Of a stretch of 64,000 nt of DNA, positions 19,432 to 26,908 are shown piece after piece; position 1 is the stretch's first letter, and each line of letters opens with the position of its first letter. The notes beneath the pieces are model-generated. The model made no database searches and was not told the DNA's origin. It saw only the letters and a program-made list of their open reading frames with translations. Source of the DNA: Indolivaga alginatilytica (GTDB lineage Bacteria; Bacteroidota; Bacteroidia; Bacteroidales; Dysgonomonadaceae); contig NZ_QICL01000009.1 of the NCBI RefSeq assembly GCF_003201355.1, positions 1-64,000 of the forward strand. Reading direction: 5' to 3'. The position numbers and the translations under genes were made by a program.

Positions 19432-20001
19432 TTAAACAATGGAGATACCAAACTCATGAAGTAGCCCCGATAAGTTATTTTCAGAAAATACAGCCTTTTT
19501 TATATTGTTTTGAGTAGGACTTATTGTAAAGTTATAGGCTGTACTTAAATTGGCTTCTTTCAGATTCGTATTTGTAAATATGGCTTCCTCTAAATTAACT
19601 TGATGGAAAAGCGAGTTTTGAAGCTGAGTACCTACCAGATCAACTCCCTTCATAGAACACTTCCGAAAAGATGTGTTTGCCATCTTGAGTTTTTCGAATG
19701 AGCAAAAATCAAGTATGCAATCGATAAAGTTTACTTCAAACAGAAAACCCGGACAACGGCTAAAGTCTACTCCCATAAGCTTGCAATTCTCAAACCTAAT
19801 ATCGTTCATTTGAGTATTGTTAAGTTTGCACATCGATAAATCGCAATCTTTGAATGTACAGTTAGAGAAGATACAATTGTTTAGTTGTTGTTCGAACAGA
19901 TTGCATCTTTCAATAGTACATTCGAAATATTCAACGCCGTACATTCCTGCTTCAAGAAGTGTACCTTGTGTTATCGTTTGGTTTTCGTAAATTTTTCCCA
20001 T
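19432..20001 (-). CDS. Pentapeptide repeat protein
   Basis: 189 residues built mostly of A(D/N)Lxx/F-type pentapeptides (for example CIFSN CTFKD CDLSM CKLNN; later VDLVG TQLQN SLFHQ VNLEE AIFTN TNLKE ANLST). These should fold as a right-handed quadrilateral beta-helix. Cysteine is frequent at the first position of repeats. The ending, AYNFTISPTQNNIKKAVFS and GLLHEFGI, is common in Qnr/MfpA-like members, which mimic DNA and protect DNA gyrase, but that role is not shown here. I start at ATG 20001 (MGKIYENQ); the longer frame to 20070 runs back through the palindromic cassette. It lies between tsaC and the ClC gene. Confidence 0.82.
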   Translation of the reverse strand: MGKIYENQTITQGTLLEAGMYGVEYFECTIERCNLFEQQLNNCIFSNCTFKDCDLSMCKLNNTQMNDIRFENCKLMGVDFSRCPGFLFEVNFIDCILDFCSFEKLKMANTSFRKCSMKGVDLVGTQLQNSLFHQVNLEEAIFTNTNLKEANLSTAYNFTISPTQNNIKKAVFSENNLSGLLHEFGISIV

Positions 20002-20010
20002 ATCCTTAAT

Positions 20011-20096
20011 CAGTAACAATAAATATTTATTTTTAACCTTACAACTATCTCTCGCTATTATACTTACCAAAGAAACAAATAGGTCTGAGACCTTAA
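20011..20096 (-). repeat. Palindromic cassette before the pentapeptide gene
   Basis: The minus strand has palindrome TTAAGGTCTCAGACCTAT, then TTTGTTTCTTTGG. From the TTTG of CTTTGG there are 20 nt to TAGTTGTA, then AAATATTTATTG and TTACTGATT close to the start codon. It is almost identical to the copy at 24164-24256 for the first 60 bases. Confidence 0.75.
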
Positions 20097-20103
20097 AATG
20101 GAA

Positions 20104-20667
20104 TTATTCCCTAATCACCTTAATTTCTCCGCCTAATCCTAACTTAATGATACTTGAAGGTTTTGGATTAGAGGTTTCCTCTTGTCGGAAGCTGACAATA
20201 TAATCAACACCATTTTTGATGGCATCAGATATTTGTGAAAAATTTTGAGGAGAAGGTTCTCCACTCACATTTGCAGATGTAGATACAATGGCTTTGCGAA
20301 ATCGTTTACATAGCTCTTGTGAGAATTTTTCCTGAGTAACCCGTATTGCCAGAGTTCCATCATCTGCTATCAGATTTGGAGCTACATAGCGAGCTTTATC
20401 ATAAATAATGGTGAGCGGTTTCTCTGAAATTTCAATCAAATCCCAAGCCATATCGGGTACTTCATCCAGATAGTATTCTAATTTTACAGGAACATCTATT
20501 AATACAATCATTGATTTACTATCCGAACGTTTTTTTAGTTCGTATACCTTGCGTACTGCATCTTCGTTGGTTGCATCACAGCCAATTCCCCAGATAGTGT
20601 CGGTAGGGTATAATATAATACCTCCTGCATTCATCACTTCACAGGCTTTTTGTATATCTTCTTTCAT
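20104..20667 (-). CDS. tsaC: L-threonylcarbamoyladenylate synthase (Sua5/YciO/YrdC)
   Basis: Makes threonylcarbamoyl-AMP from threonine, bicarbonate and ATP for the t6A37 modification of tRNAs that read ANN codons. The 187 residues form a single YrdC domain. Conserved parts include ILYPTDTIWGIGCDA (about 18-32), ELKKRSDSKSMIVLI, LAIRVTQ and IVSTSANVSGEPSP (about 128-141). There is no C-terminal Sua5 extension, so this is the short TsaC/YrdC type. It is the first gene of the minus-strand run leading to the ClC channel, fmt and aroB. Confidence 0.93.
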   Translation of the reverse strand: MKEDIQKACEVMNAGGIILYPTDTIWGIGCDATNEDAVRKVYELKKRSDSKSMIVLIDVPVKLEYYLDEVPDMAWDLIEISEKPLTIIYDKARYVAPNLIADDGTLAIRVTQEKFSQELCKRFRKAIVSTSANVSGEPSPQNFSQISDAIKNGVDYIVSFRQEETSNPKPSSIIKLGLGGEIKVIRE

Positions 20668-21025
20668 TTTTTATTCAGAGAATAAAGGTTTTTAATAAGG
20701 TGACAACAGTTACAATCAGTAATCAATAAAGTTACAAAGGTGACTGTTGAGTGTTACTTTTTTGAATTATTTAATGTGTTGTATATCAGTTTTAAATAAT
20801 TAAAAAGGTTACAAAAGTGACAAAAGTAACACTTTTTTTCTGTCTTATTTTCTCTTTGTTTACTGTTTTTTGAACTCAGGTCAACCTTTACTGTTTTCTG
20901 TTGACAGATCCTTACATAGATAGATAAAATAACCCACTGTTAAGAACTAATGATGCATTTACCAGTAAGGGCAGGGCTCTGCTCTGCCCCCGGAATTTAC
21001 GTCTGAAAATACAACAGTTGGTATT
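20668..21025. repeat. 358-bp non-coding stretch with short repeats and a GC-rich palindrome
   Basis: Between tsaC and the acetyltransferase gene there is no coding frame. From 20697 to 20838 the words GTTACAAA and GTGAC recur in three clusters (about 20697-20714, 20728-20763 and 20802-20838); the last two also share GTTACTTTTTT or GTAACACTTTTTT endings. At 20965-21001 there is a GC-rich imperfect palindrome (GGGCAGGGCT...CTCTGCCCCC, flanked by GTAA and TTAC). It is unlike its AT-rich surroundings and resembles REP-type elements. Confidence 0.6.
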
Positions 21026-21550
21026 TTAGTTATTTATCAGTTGATAGATATAAACGTTTTTGTAAATAGAATCGTAATGTACCCAGTCCAATAATTCTCC
21101 GGCACGTTTATAACCTGCTTTTTCGAAAAGTCGTATACTTTGAGAATTGTCTGTAGTTATGTAAGCAAATATTTGCTTAATGTGCAAAAATGCAAACACA
21201 TATTCTTTTATCAGCTCAAGAGTTTGCAGTGCATAACTATTATTTCTGTGGTTTTCATCAATAAGAATTCCTACTCCTGCGCGGCTGTGATGGAAATCAA
21301 ACTCATATAAATCGATAGTACCGATGGCTGTATTGGTGGCTTTGAGTTCTATCATAAACCGCAGTTGTTTGGCTTCATATATATCCTGTTGTTGAGTTTC
21401 TGATATATATTGTCTTAATGCCAGTTTAGAGTAGGGTGTTAATGTATTACCATGTACCCAAAGGTTGGTATTATTTTCCCACTTGTAAAGAACTTCCAAA
21501 TCCTCAGGTTCGAGAGCTCGGAGTTTTAATTTTTCGTTTTCAAGAAACAT
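21026..21550 (-). CDS. GNAT family N-acetyltransferase (RimJ/RimL-like)
   Basis: A 174-residue single-domain acetyltransferase. It opens with KLKLRALEPEDLEVLYKWENN, typical of the RimL/SpeG branch. The acetyl-CoA binding region is AGVGILIDENHRNNSYALQTLELIKEYVF (about 90-120), followed by the ITTDNSQSIRLFEKAGYKRAGEL signature (about 135-158). The substrate could be a protein N-terminus, a polyamine or another small amine; nothing in the context decides. It is monocistronic and flanked on both sides by repeat-rich non-coding DNA. Confidence 0.88.
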   Translation of the reverse strand: MFLENEKLKLRALEPEDLEVLYKWENNTNLWVHGNTLTPYSKLALRQYISETQQQDIYEAKQLRFMIELKATNTAIGTIDLYEFDFHHSRAGVGILIDENHRNNSYALQTLELIKEYVFAFLHIKQIFAYITTDNSQSIRLFEKAGYKRAGELLDWVHYDSIYKNVYIYQLINN

Positions 21551-21637
21551 AGTAATTGTATTATTTGTTTGGTGAATTGTGTTTTATGGTTATTCTACTT
21601 TAAAGTTAGTTTTCTTTTTTTGATATTTAAGCCAATC

Positions 21638-22134
21638 AGTAGTTGAATTGTTAGTAATAAACGCTCATTTTTCCTGACGCACCCTATCGGGTTTGTCTTT
21701 CATTTTGCCTTGATGCAAAACGAAACAAAAGATCAAGACTATGCCTTTTGCCCGACCCGATACGTGATCTGAAAGCGAAAACAAAAAATTTCTTTTGACT
21801 TTGATTTCTTTTTGTTTTTTACGCTTTCTTCCCACATCGGGTACCCCGTGCAACCGGCAAGGTCGGAGAACCTGACGGGCGTAAGCAAAGCCGACATTAA
21901 CTTCGGGGGTGAGGCATCCGTTCAACGAAGCAGTCGATAAGAATAAAATACAAAGAGTCCGATAGGACGGCTTATTTTATTCCGGCGGCAAGTTGCTAAC
22001 GGATCACACCCGTAAGTGGTCGGCAAAGACTTTTTGGTTCCTTTTGCGGATTTGGGCAAAAGGAACACAAACAATCTTTGATTGTGCGTAGGGAATTAAT
22101 AAATTAAATGAGCGTTTTACATCATCCAACTACT
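21638..22134. mobile_element. MITE-like element with terminal inverted repeats
   Basis: About 497 bp bounded by imperfect inverted repeats of roughly 30 bp. The left end begins AGTAGTTGAAT and ends AAACGCTCATTT (21638-21670); the right end is the complement, AAATGAGCGTTTT to CAACTACT (22106-22134). The interior is clearly richer in G and C than neighbouring DNA and has no convincing gene. It contains a 10-bp hairpin (GTTCCTTTTG / CAAAAGGAAC, about 22040-22070). No transposase is encoded, so if mobile it would depend on one elsewhere. I did not identify the family, and target duplications are not obvious. Confidence 0.5.
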
Positions 22135-22146
22135 AATCCGAGTTAT

Positions 22147-23133
22147 TCATTTTATTGTACCTATTTTATATTGTATGTTTTTACTTTTACTCTTATCCAT
22201 TTGATTAATTATCTCTTCGTAACTGAAGTCGCTTTTATCAAATGTTACAATATTATCTGTAAGAGTGTTTTTATTCAATGATTTAAATTTTCCTGCTACT
22301 TGCTCAATCGCTATTTTGGTTTTTATGCCGACCGAAATAAAAAAATAAAACAGCTTATTCTGAGGATAGTATTTGTTATAAAAAATCTGCATTGCTCCAT
22401 AAAAAGCTCTTGTATATTTTGCATCATCTTTATTGGTGCTTTTTCCTTTGTAGTGTATAATACGTTCGGGCAAATAGTAATTTTTGTATCCTGCCTCCTG
22501 TATTCGATACGATAAGTCAATATCTTCACCATACATGAAAAAAGCTTCATCCAATAATCCAGCCTTGTCTAAGGCTTCTTTTCGTATCATCATAAAAGCT
22601 CCTGCCAATATCGGGATTTGATGCATACTATCTTCATCCAAATATAATAAATTATATCCTCCGAAAAAAAACGACTTTGGGAATATAGCAGCGAGACCGA
22701 ATATTTTGCAGAAAGAAGCCCATGGAGAGGGAAAACCTCTTTTAGATTCAGGTAAAAAACACCCTGATCCGTCTATCATCTTTACACCTACAGCCCCTGA
22801 TCGGGTTTCAGAATCCATGAACTGGCAAACATTCGATAGTACATTTTCACCAACAATTGTATCCGGATTCAACAATAAAATGTACATCCCTTTAGCTCGT
22901 TTTATAGCCTGATTATTCGCCTTTGAAAATCCCGGATTGGTTTTGTTTTCAATGAAATAGATATTTGATTGTACAAAATTACTTTTCAAATACTCAATAG
23001 ATCCGTCTGTAGAATTATTGTCGACTATAATGATCTCATAGCTGAAAGCAATGTTTGAAGCCAAAATAGAATTCAAACATTGCTCCAGAAAATATTTTAC
23101 ATTGTAATTAACAATAATAATGGATAATTTCAT
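22147..23133 (-). CDS. Family 2 glycosyltransferase (rhamnosyltransferase-like)
   Basis: A 328-residue soluble-looking GT2 enzyme. It begins MKLSIIIVNYNVKYFLEQCL with IVDNNSTDGS (nucleotide binding, about 36-45). It then has NPGFSKANNQAIKRAKGMYILLLNPDT, where NPDT is the metal-binding DxD equivalent (about 93-96), and FFMYGEDIDLSYRIQEAGY (about 192-210), the acceptor/catalytic region of WbbL-type rhamnosyltransferases. It probably adds a deoxy-hexose to a cell-surface glycan precursor. It is the last gene of a minus-strand group after a HAD phosphatase, with a short cassette copy in the 53-bp gap. Confidence 0.87.
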   Translation of the reverse strand: MKLSIIIVNYNVKYFLEQCLNSILASNIAFSYEIIIVDNNSTDGSIEYLKSNFVQSNIYFIENKTNPGFSKANNQAIKRAKGMYILLLNPDTIVGENVLSNVCQFMDSETRSGAVGVKMIDGSGCFLPESKRGFPSPWASFCKIFGLAAIFPKSFFFGGYNLLYLDEDSMHQIPILAGAFMMIRKEALDKAGLLDEAFFMYGEDIDLSYRIQEAGYKNYYLPERIIHYKGKSTNKDDAKYTRAFYGAMQIFYNKYYPQNKLFYFFISVGIKTKIAIEQVAGKFKSLNKNTLTDNIVTFDKSDFSYEEIINQMDKSKSKNIQYKIGTIK

Positions 23134-23190
23134 CTAACTACAGTCCATGTTATGCCAGGATAAGCTGATTAAGAAGACCTGAGACCTCAA
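23134..23190 (-). repeat. Shortened palindromic cassette, HAD stop to glycosyltransferase start
   Basis: The minus strand reads TGA-GGTCTCAGGTCTTCTTAA, with TGA the stop codon of the HAD gene (complement of 23187-23189). The right arm is altered, so the palindrome is weak. The tail retains GGCATAACA and CTGTAGTTAG before the next ATG. Confidence 0.45.
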
Positions 23191-23642
23191 TAGCCGTCAC
23201 GCTCAAACATTTCACCCAAGCGGATAAAGAAGTTTTTTTTACGGCGGCGTCTTTGCTGATTCTCCCCGGCAGACATCATGATCCGTTCAAAAGAAAATTC
23301 GCCACGTTCCGCAGCCTTTACAGCATTATAAATAACACCCCAATCGGGTAACCCCCCTACATTGCGGTCATCAATAAATAGTTCCGCAGTTAACTTTCGG
23401 GATGCTCTCGTTGGATCTTCTTCCGGATAGTTTTTATTGGCGGCAAAGAAGGTCAGACCTTTTTTTGCACAATAATCAATTGCTTCCTGTAACAGATCAC
23501 CATCTCTCACAGTCCATAAAATGAGCACATGACCATCTTTTTGAAGCTTCAATAAAGTATCTATAGCAAAAGGTATAGGAGCTCCTAATCTGGGGTACTC
23601 GTGTTCAACAATTGTTCCATCAAAATCAACAGCAATAATCAT
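23187..23642 (-). CDS. Small HAD-like phosphatase (BT0820-like)
   Basis: A 151-residue HAD superfamily hydrolase. The nucleophile motif is VDFDGTIVEHEYP at residues 4-16 (Asp6 and Asp8). Motif II is ILWTVRDGD (Thr about 44), and the acidic motif is AELFIDDRNVGG (about 88-99). There is essentially no cap domain. It resembles the small Bacteroides protein known from structural work on BT0820, but the physiological substrate is unknown to me. The tail is strongly basic (RRRRKK). It overlaps the palindromic cassette at its stop codon and is transcribed towards the glycosyltransferase. Confidence 0.82.
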   Translation of the reverse strand: MIIAVDFDGTIVEHEYPRLGAPIPFAIDTLLKLQKDGHVLILWTVRDGDLLQEAIDYCAKKGLTFFAANKNYPEEDPTRASRKLTAELFIDDRNVGGLPDWGVIYNAVKAAERGEFSFERIMMSAGENQQRRRRKKNFFIRLGEMFERDGY

Positions 23643-23655
23643 AAATTCGATCGAT

Positions 23656-23737
23656 ATTAAGTTACAATAAACTATTCGTGTTTTATTTTAATCATTTATA
23701 CAGCTTTGGTAATCTCTGCCAAAGTAATGGTCTTAAA
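23656..23737 (-). repeat. Degenerate palindromic cassette before the HAD gene
   Basis: On the minus strand the stop codon TAA of the 138-residue membrane protein (complement of 23733-23735) is followed by GACCATTACTTTGGCAGAG. The TTTG lies 19-21 nt from weakly matching sequence, and TTATTGTAACTTAA is kept near the end. The left arm of the palindrome is lost. Confidence 0.4.
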
Positions 23738-24149
23738 TCTCAGTTTCGCTTTCAATATGAGCTTTGTTTGGGGCACACAAAAATAATGCAAATACACTGA
23801 GGAAAGCCAGATATCTGAAATTTTCGATGCCTGTCAGATTCAAGCAGATAAGATTGAATACCGATACGGATACCAACGCAGTAAGGCGAATAATATATTT
23901 CGTGAAATATTTTCTCAGCGCCGTTTCTGTGTCTGTCTTATCACTTTCATTCAATCGGGGATGAAGCAACTTTAAAGATGCAAATATCCCTCCCAGAGTG
24001 ATAATTATTCCCCACCGTTCCAACCCTGTATTTTCGGTTGGCAGCGTATATTTACTTGTATATAGTACGTCCAGCACAAAAGCGATGAACATAATTATAA
24101 CACAGCTCCAATAGATAAGTTTTAGTTGCTTATGTGTTTTATCAAGCAT
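23733..24149 (-). CDS. Small integral membrane protein, unknown
   Basis: 138 residues with four predicted membrane helices: about 11-30 (YWSCVIIMFIAFVLDVLY), 45-60 (WGIIITLGGIFASLKLL), 85-105 and 112-128. A hydrophilic, charged loop (PRLNESDKTDTETALRKYF) lies between the second and third. I recognise no family. It sits between recR and a HAD phosphatase gene in the same orientation. A good cassette copy separates it from recR, and a degenerate one follows. Confidence 0.65.
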   Translation of the reverse strand: MLDKTHKQLKLIYWSCVIIMFIAFVLDVLYTSKYTLPTENTGLERWGIIITLGGIFASLKLLHPRLNESDKTDTETALRKYFTKYIIRLTALVSVSVFNLICLNLTGIENFRYLAFLSVFALFLCAPNKAHIESETEI

Positions 24150-24163
24150 TTTAGAGGCTATTT

Positions 24164-24256
24164 TAAGTAACAGTAAATATTTATTTTTAGATTTTAGAAC
24201 TACAACTATCTCTCGCTATTATACTTACCGAAGTAATAAATAGGTCTGAGACCTTA
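24164..24256 (-). repeat. Palindromic cassette, recR stop to membrane protein
   Basis: On the minus strand TAA of recR (complement of 24254-24256) is the beginning of TAAGGTC-TCA-GACCTATTT. Then come ATTACTTCGG, the spacer and TAGTTGTAG, ending AAATATTTACTG and TTACTTAAA. Confidence 0.75.
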
Positions 24257-24877
24257 TAGGTTGAATGATTCGTTGAAAAGAGTTCTGTTTATAATTGATC
24301 TGCCAAGCGTAACTTCATCGGCATATTCAATCTCGTCGCCAATGGATATACCTCTGGCTATCATCGATATCTTAATGTTATAAGGTGCCAGTTTCTTATA
24401 AATATAGAAATTGGTGGTATCACCTTCCATTGTTGTACTCAATGCCAGTATTATTTCTTTTATATGTCCTTCGGCAACACGTTTTACAAGGCTTTCAATT
24501 TGTAGATCTCCGGGTCCGATACCATCAATAGGTGATATAATCCCACCCAATACATGATACAGACCTTTAAATTGAGAAGTATTCTCGATAGCCATCACTT
24601 CTTTGATGTTCTCCACGACGCATACAATAGAGCTATCGCGACTCGTGTTTGAACAAATAGGGCAGATATCGGCATCTGAAATATTATAACACGATTTGCA
24701 ATATTTGACCTCATTTTTAAGAGTCAGTATTGCAGAAGAAAAATTCTCTACAGTCTTGTTATCCTGTCGAAGCATATGTAACACAAGCCTTAGTGCGGTT
24801 TTACGACCGACACCCGGTAACTTGGCAAATTCATTTACCGCATTTTCTAATAATACGGAAGGATATTTTTGAATCAT
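24254..24877 (-). CDS. recR: Recombination mediator RecR
   Basis: Acts with RecO (and RecF) to load RecA on SSB-covered single-stranded DNA. The 207 residues are close to the usual 200. A helix-hairpin-helix region comes first ([15 protein letters not shown], about 17-31). It is followed by a four-cysteine zinc finger ([16 protein letters not shown], about 58-73) and a Toprim domain starting [21 protein letters not shown]-terminal Walker-like region contains [21 protein letters not shown]. It is preceded by the HD hydrolase gene at 92 bp. Its TAA stop is part of the palindrome of the following cassette. Confidence 0.96.
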   Translation of the reverse strand: MIQKYPSVLLENAVNEFAKLPGVGRKTALRLVLHMLRQDNKTVENFSSAILTLKNEVKYCKSCYNISDADICPICSNTSRDSSIVCVVENIKEVMAIENTSQFKGLYHVLGGIISPIDGIGPGDLQIESLVKRVAEGHIKEIILALSTTMEGDTTNFYIYKKLAPYNIKISMIARGISIGDEIEYADEVTLGRSIINRTLFNESFNL

Positions 24878-24892
24878 TAATTAGCTCTTGTT

Positions 24893-24961
24893 TTAAGTAG
24901 TGTATAGTTTGCCTTTTGTTATTTTACCAGCTAAAGCAATAATAAAATCAAAGGTCTTATT
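24893..24961 (-). repeat. Degenerate cassette before recR
   Basis: On the minus strand, AAGACCTTTGATTTTATTATTGC and TTTAGCTGGTAA resemble the first half of the cassette, and ACACTACTTAAA its end. The left arm of the palindrome is missing. Confidence 0.3.
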
Positions 24962-24969
24962 CCACAAAG

Positions 24970-26187
24970 TTATATATTTAGATAGGAGAAATAATACTTT
25001 TCTGCTTTTTTAGAGAGAAGTTGTATGTTTAGTAAATCGGAAGCATCCGAAATACTTTTTATCTCACCATTTTTATAAAGGATATCTATACTATTGTCTT
25101 TCAGATTGTATATGTCTGTGGTGACAGTTCGTGATGATGCAAAATATGCAGCATCTTCTTCCGATAGATTCCATTTATCCATATACTTTTTTATATATGT
25201 ATTTATATGCTCTTCGGAAGCCGGTTCTTGCAGGATTTCTGTTTTAAACAAATCTCTGTTAACAAAAGCATGGCTTAATGTCGAAAGAAGGAAATCATCC
25301 GAATTTATCCAAACTTTAAGGGCACACCAAATATCCGAATCGTCCAGATTTATAAAATGCTCGATGGCTTCATCTCCAAAATTCTTCTTTTGGATGTTTT
25401 GTGTAAGAAAATAGCTTAAAGAAGGAGAGGCAAAAAGCTTTACTCCTTTATTAGTTAATTCTTTAGCCCTTTTCAAAGTGCTGATTAATACATTTTCTGC
25501 TCCGATAGCTGTTTTATGGTGATATACCTGCCAATACATCAATCGTCTGGATAAAAGAAAATTTTCTATAGAGTAAACTCCTTTTGATTCTATTACCAAT
25601 TGATTATTTCGTACATCCAGAATCTGAATTATTCGCTCCGAACCTATATTTCCTTCATTTACACCTGTGAAAAAGCAATCGCGACGCAAATAATCAAGCC
25701 TGTCGACATCCAGTTGTCCGCTTACCAATTGGTGTAAAAATTCTTTCGGGTATTCATTCTTGAATATAGCTATGCAGATATCAAGTTTCCCTCCTAATTC
25801 AATATTCAGCTTTTGCATTAATCGAAGAGATATTTCTTCGTGGTAAATGCCATTAACTATTGTATGTTCCAATACATGTGAGAAAGGACCATGCCCTACA
25901 TCATGCAGGAGTATACATGCCAATGCTCCGTTTTCTTCTTCCAAGGTGATTTCATTACCTTTCGATCTCAGGTTATTAATAACCTCCTGCATCAGGTACA
26001 TGGCTCCCAGTGTGTGATGAAAACGGGTATGTTGTGCACCGGGGTAAGCAAAGGAAGCCATGCCCAGTTGTTTTATCCTGCTGAGCCGTTGCAAATATGG
26101 ATGATTTATAATTTGCGATATAAACTCATTCGGAATGGTTATAAAGCCAAAAACAGGATCATTTATTATTTGTTTGTTCTTTATCAC
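24970..26187 (-). CDS. HD-domain phosphohydrolase, dGTPase/SAMHD1-like
   Basis: A 405-residue cytoplasmic HD-superfamily protein. The metal-binding residues are seen in GAQHTRFHHTLGAMYLM (about 49-65, first His) and CILLHDVGHGPFSHVLEH (about 91-108, HD pair). The conserved LVSGQLDVDRLDYLRRDCFFTGV (about 151-173) supplies the last Asp of the site. The family, which includes YwfO and dNTP triphosphohydrolases, hydrolyses (deoxy)nucleotides; the exact substrate is unknown. The start appears to be GTG at 26187. It lies upstream of recR and downstream of a full-length cassette copy. Confidence 0.88.
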   Translation of the reverse strand: MIKNKQIINDPVFGFITIPNEFISQIINHPYLQRLSRIKQLGMASFAYPGAQHTRFHHTLGAMYLMQEVINNLRSKGNEITLEEENGALACILLHDVGHGPFSHVLEHTIVNGIYHEEISLRLMQKLNIELGGKLDICIAIFKNEYPKEFLHQLVSGQLDVDRLDYLRRDCFFTGVNEGNIGSERIIQILDVRNNQLVIESKGVYSIENFLLSRRLMYWQVYHHKTAIGAENVLISTLKRAKELTNKGVKLFASPSLSYFLTQNIQKKNFGDEAIEHFINLDDSDIWCALKVWINSDDFLLSTLSHAFVNRDLFKTEILQEPASEEHINTYIKKYMDKWNLSEEDAAYFASSRTVTTDIYNLKDNSIDILYKNGEIKSISDASDLLNIQLLSKKAEKYYFSYLNI

Positions 26188-26193
26188 AGTACG

Positions 26194-26287
26194 TAAGTAA
26201 TGTTAAATATTTAATGCGATGTTTTATCACGATAACTGCCTCCGGTTGTCAGCCCGGCCAAAGCTATAAAAAAGTCAGAGACCTTAA
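26194..26287 (-). repeat. Full-length palindromic cassette before the HD gene
   Basis: On the minus strand, palindrome TTAAGGTC-TCT-GACTTT keeps pairing through a G-T wobble. ATAGCTTTGG follows; then CCGGG...CCGG flanks the spacer, 20 nt to CAGTTATC, then GATAAAACATCG, CATTAAATATTTAA and CATTACTTA. Over its second half it is nearly identical to the copies at 38748 and 29751. Confidence 0.8.
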
Positions 26288-26291
26288 GATG

Positions 26292-26326
26292 AAAAAAAGC
26301 ACAGATTTGAAATCCAAATCTGTGCT
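26292..26326 (-). terminator. Terminator of the two-lipoprotein unit
   Basis: An 11-bp perfect stem (26298-26308 with 26316-26326) with 7-nt loop, followed on the minus strand by a T run. It lies 26 bases beyond the lipoprotein stop codon and before the cassette palindrome. Confidence 0.88.
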
Positions 26327-26352
26327 CAAAGGTATAAAATATTTAAGTCTTT

Positions 26353-26889
26353 TTATTCTACAATGTTTAAAGTTGCAGGTTCATGCGTATTGAGATCGAT
26401 ATTGTTTGCTTTTGCATATTCGCTCTGAGCCTTTTGCATATCTTCAAATTTTGCATCTGTATTTGCTAGTGAGTTATTGATAATGTCATCCATTTTCACT
26501 AATTCCTCTTCAGAAATATCGTTCGATAATTTGGAGTATTGCTCTTTATAAACGTCTATCTGAGTAAGTAATGATTCTACATATGCTATTGTAGTATTGT
26601 AAAAATCATCAGCACCTTCAGCTTTTGGCAATACTTTTATTTTGTCCAAATCGCTTTGAATACTGTCTTTGGCTTCTTTTATACCCTCATTTAGTTGAGC
26701 GATATCATCGGCTGTAAATTCTTCACTGTCAAAAAATACGTCGATTTTGCTGTCAAGAGTCACCAGATAATTATCAGCTTCCGTCGAATATGCAACCAAT
26801 TGCTCATTATAAGCTAAAGGATCAACTTTTTTTTCGCAGGAGGTAAGTATCAATGATAATGGTAAAAGCAAGAATAATAATTTTTTCAT
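26353..26889 (-). CDS. Predicted lipoprotein, helical, unknown
   Basis: 178 residues with signal peptide and lipobox LILTSCEKK (Cys about residue 18). The mature part is acidic and almost entirely helical with heptad-like patterns (about 30-165). It lacks cysteine apart from the lipid-modified one. Its layout (N-terminal Asp/Glu-rich helix, a PKAEGADDFYNTTIAYVESLL segment, then a long helix) parallels the upstream neighbour, which has PPPAEELRISAIAYIKSLQ. The two probably arose by duplication. A periplasm-facing or surface role is likely, but no function can be assigned. It ends the unit at a strong terminator. Confidence 0.7.
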   Translation of the reverse strand: MKKLLFLLLPLSLILTSCEKKVDPLAYNEQLVAYSTEADNYLVTLDSKIDVFFDSEEFTADDIAQLNEGIKEAKDSIQSDLDKIKVLPKAEGADDFYNTTIAYVESLLTQIDVYKEQYSKLSNDISEEELVKMDDIINNSLANTDAKFEDMQKAQSEYAKANNIDLNTHEPATLNIVE

Positions 26890-26908
26890 CGTTTTTTATT
26901 TATAAAAA

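Noticed and set aside
20002-20070. N-terminal extension of the pentapeptide protein
   Set aside because: It is encoded by the tail of the palindromic cassette, which recurs at other non-coding sites, so the frame is accidental.
21665-21925. 86-codon minus-strand frame rich in basic residues
   Set aside because: It lies wholly within the MITE-like element, has no recognisable domain, and its start and stop do not relate to any promoter. The frame is probably open because the region is richer in G and C.
25094-25414. 106-codon plus-strand frame inside the HD hydrolase gene
   Set aside because: It is antisense to a well-supported gene and has no domain or expression signal.
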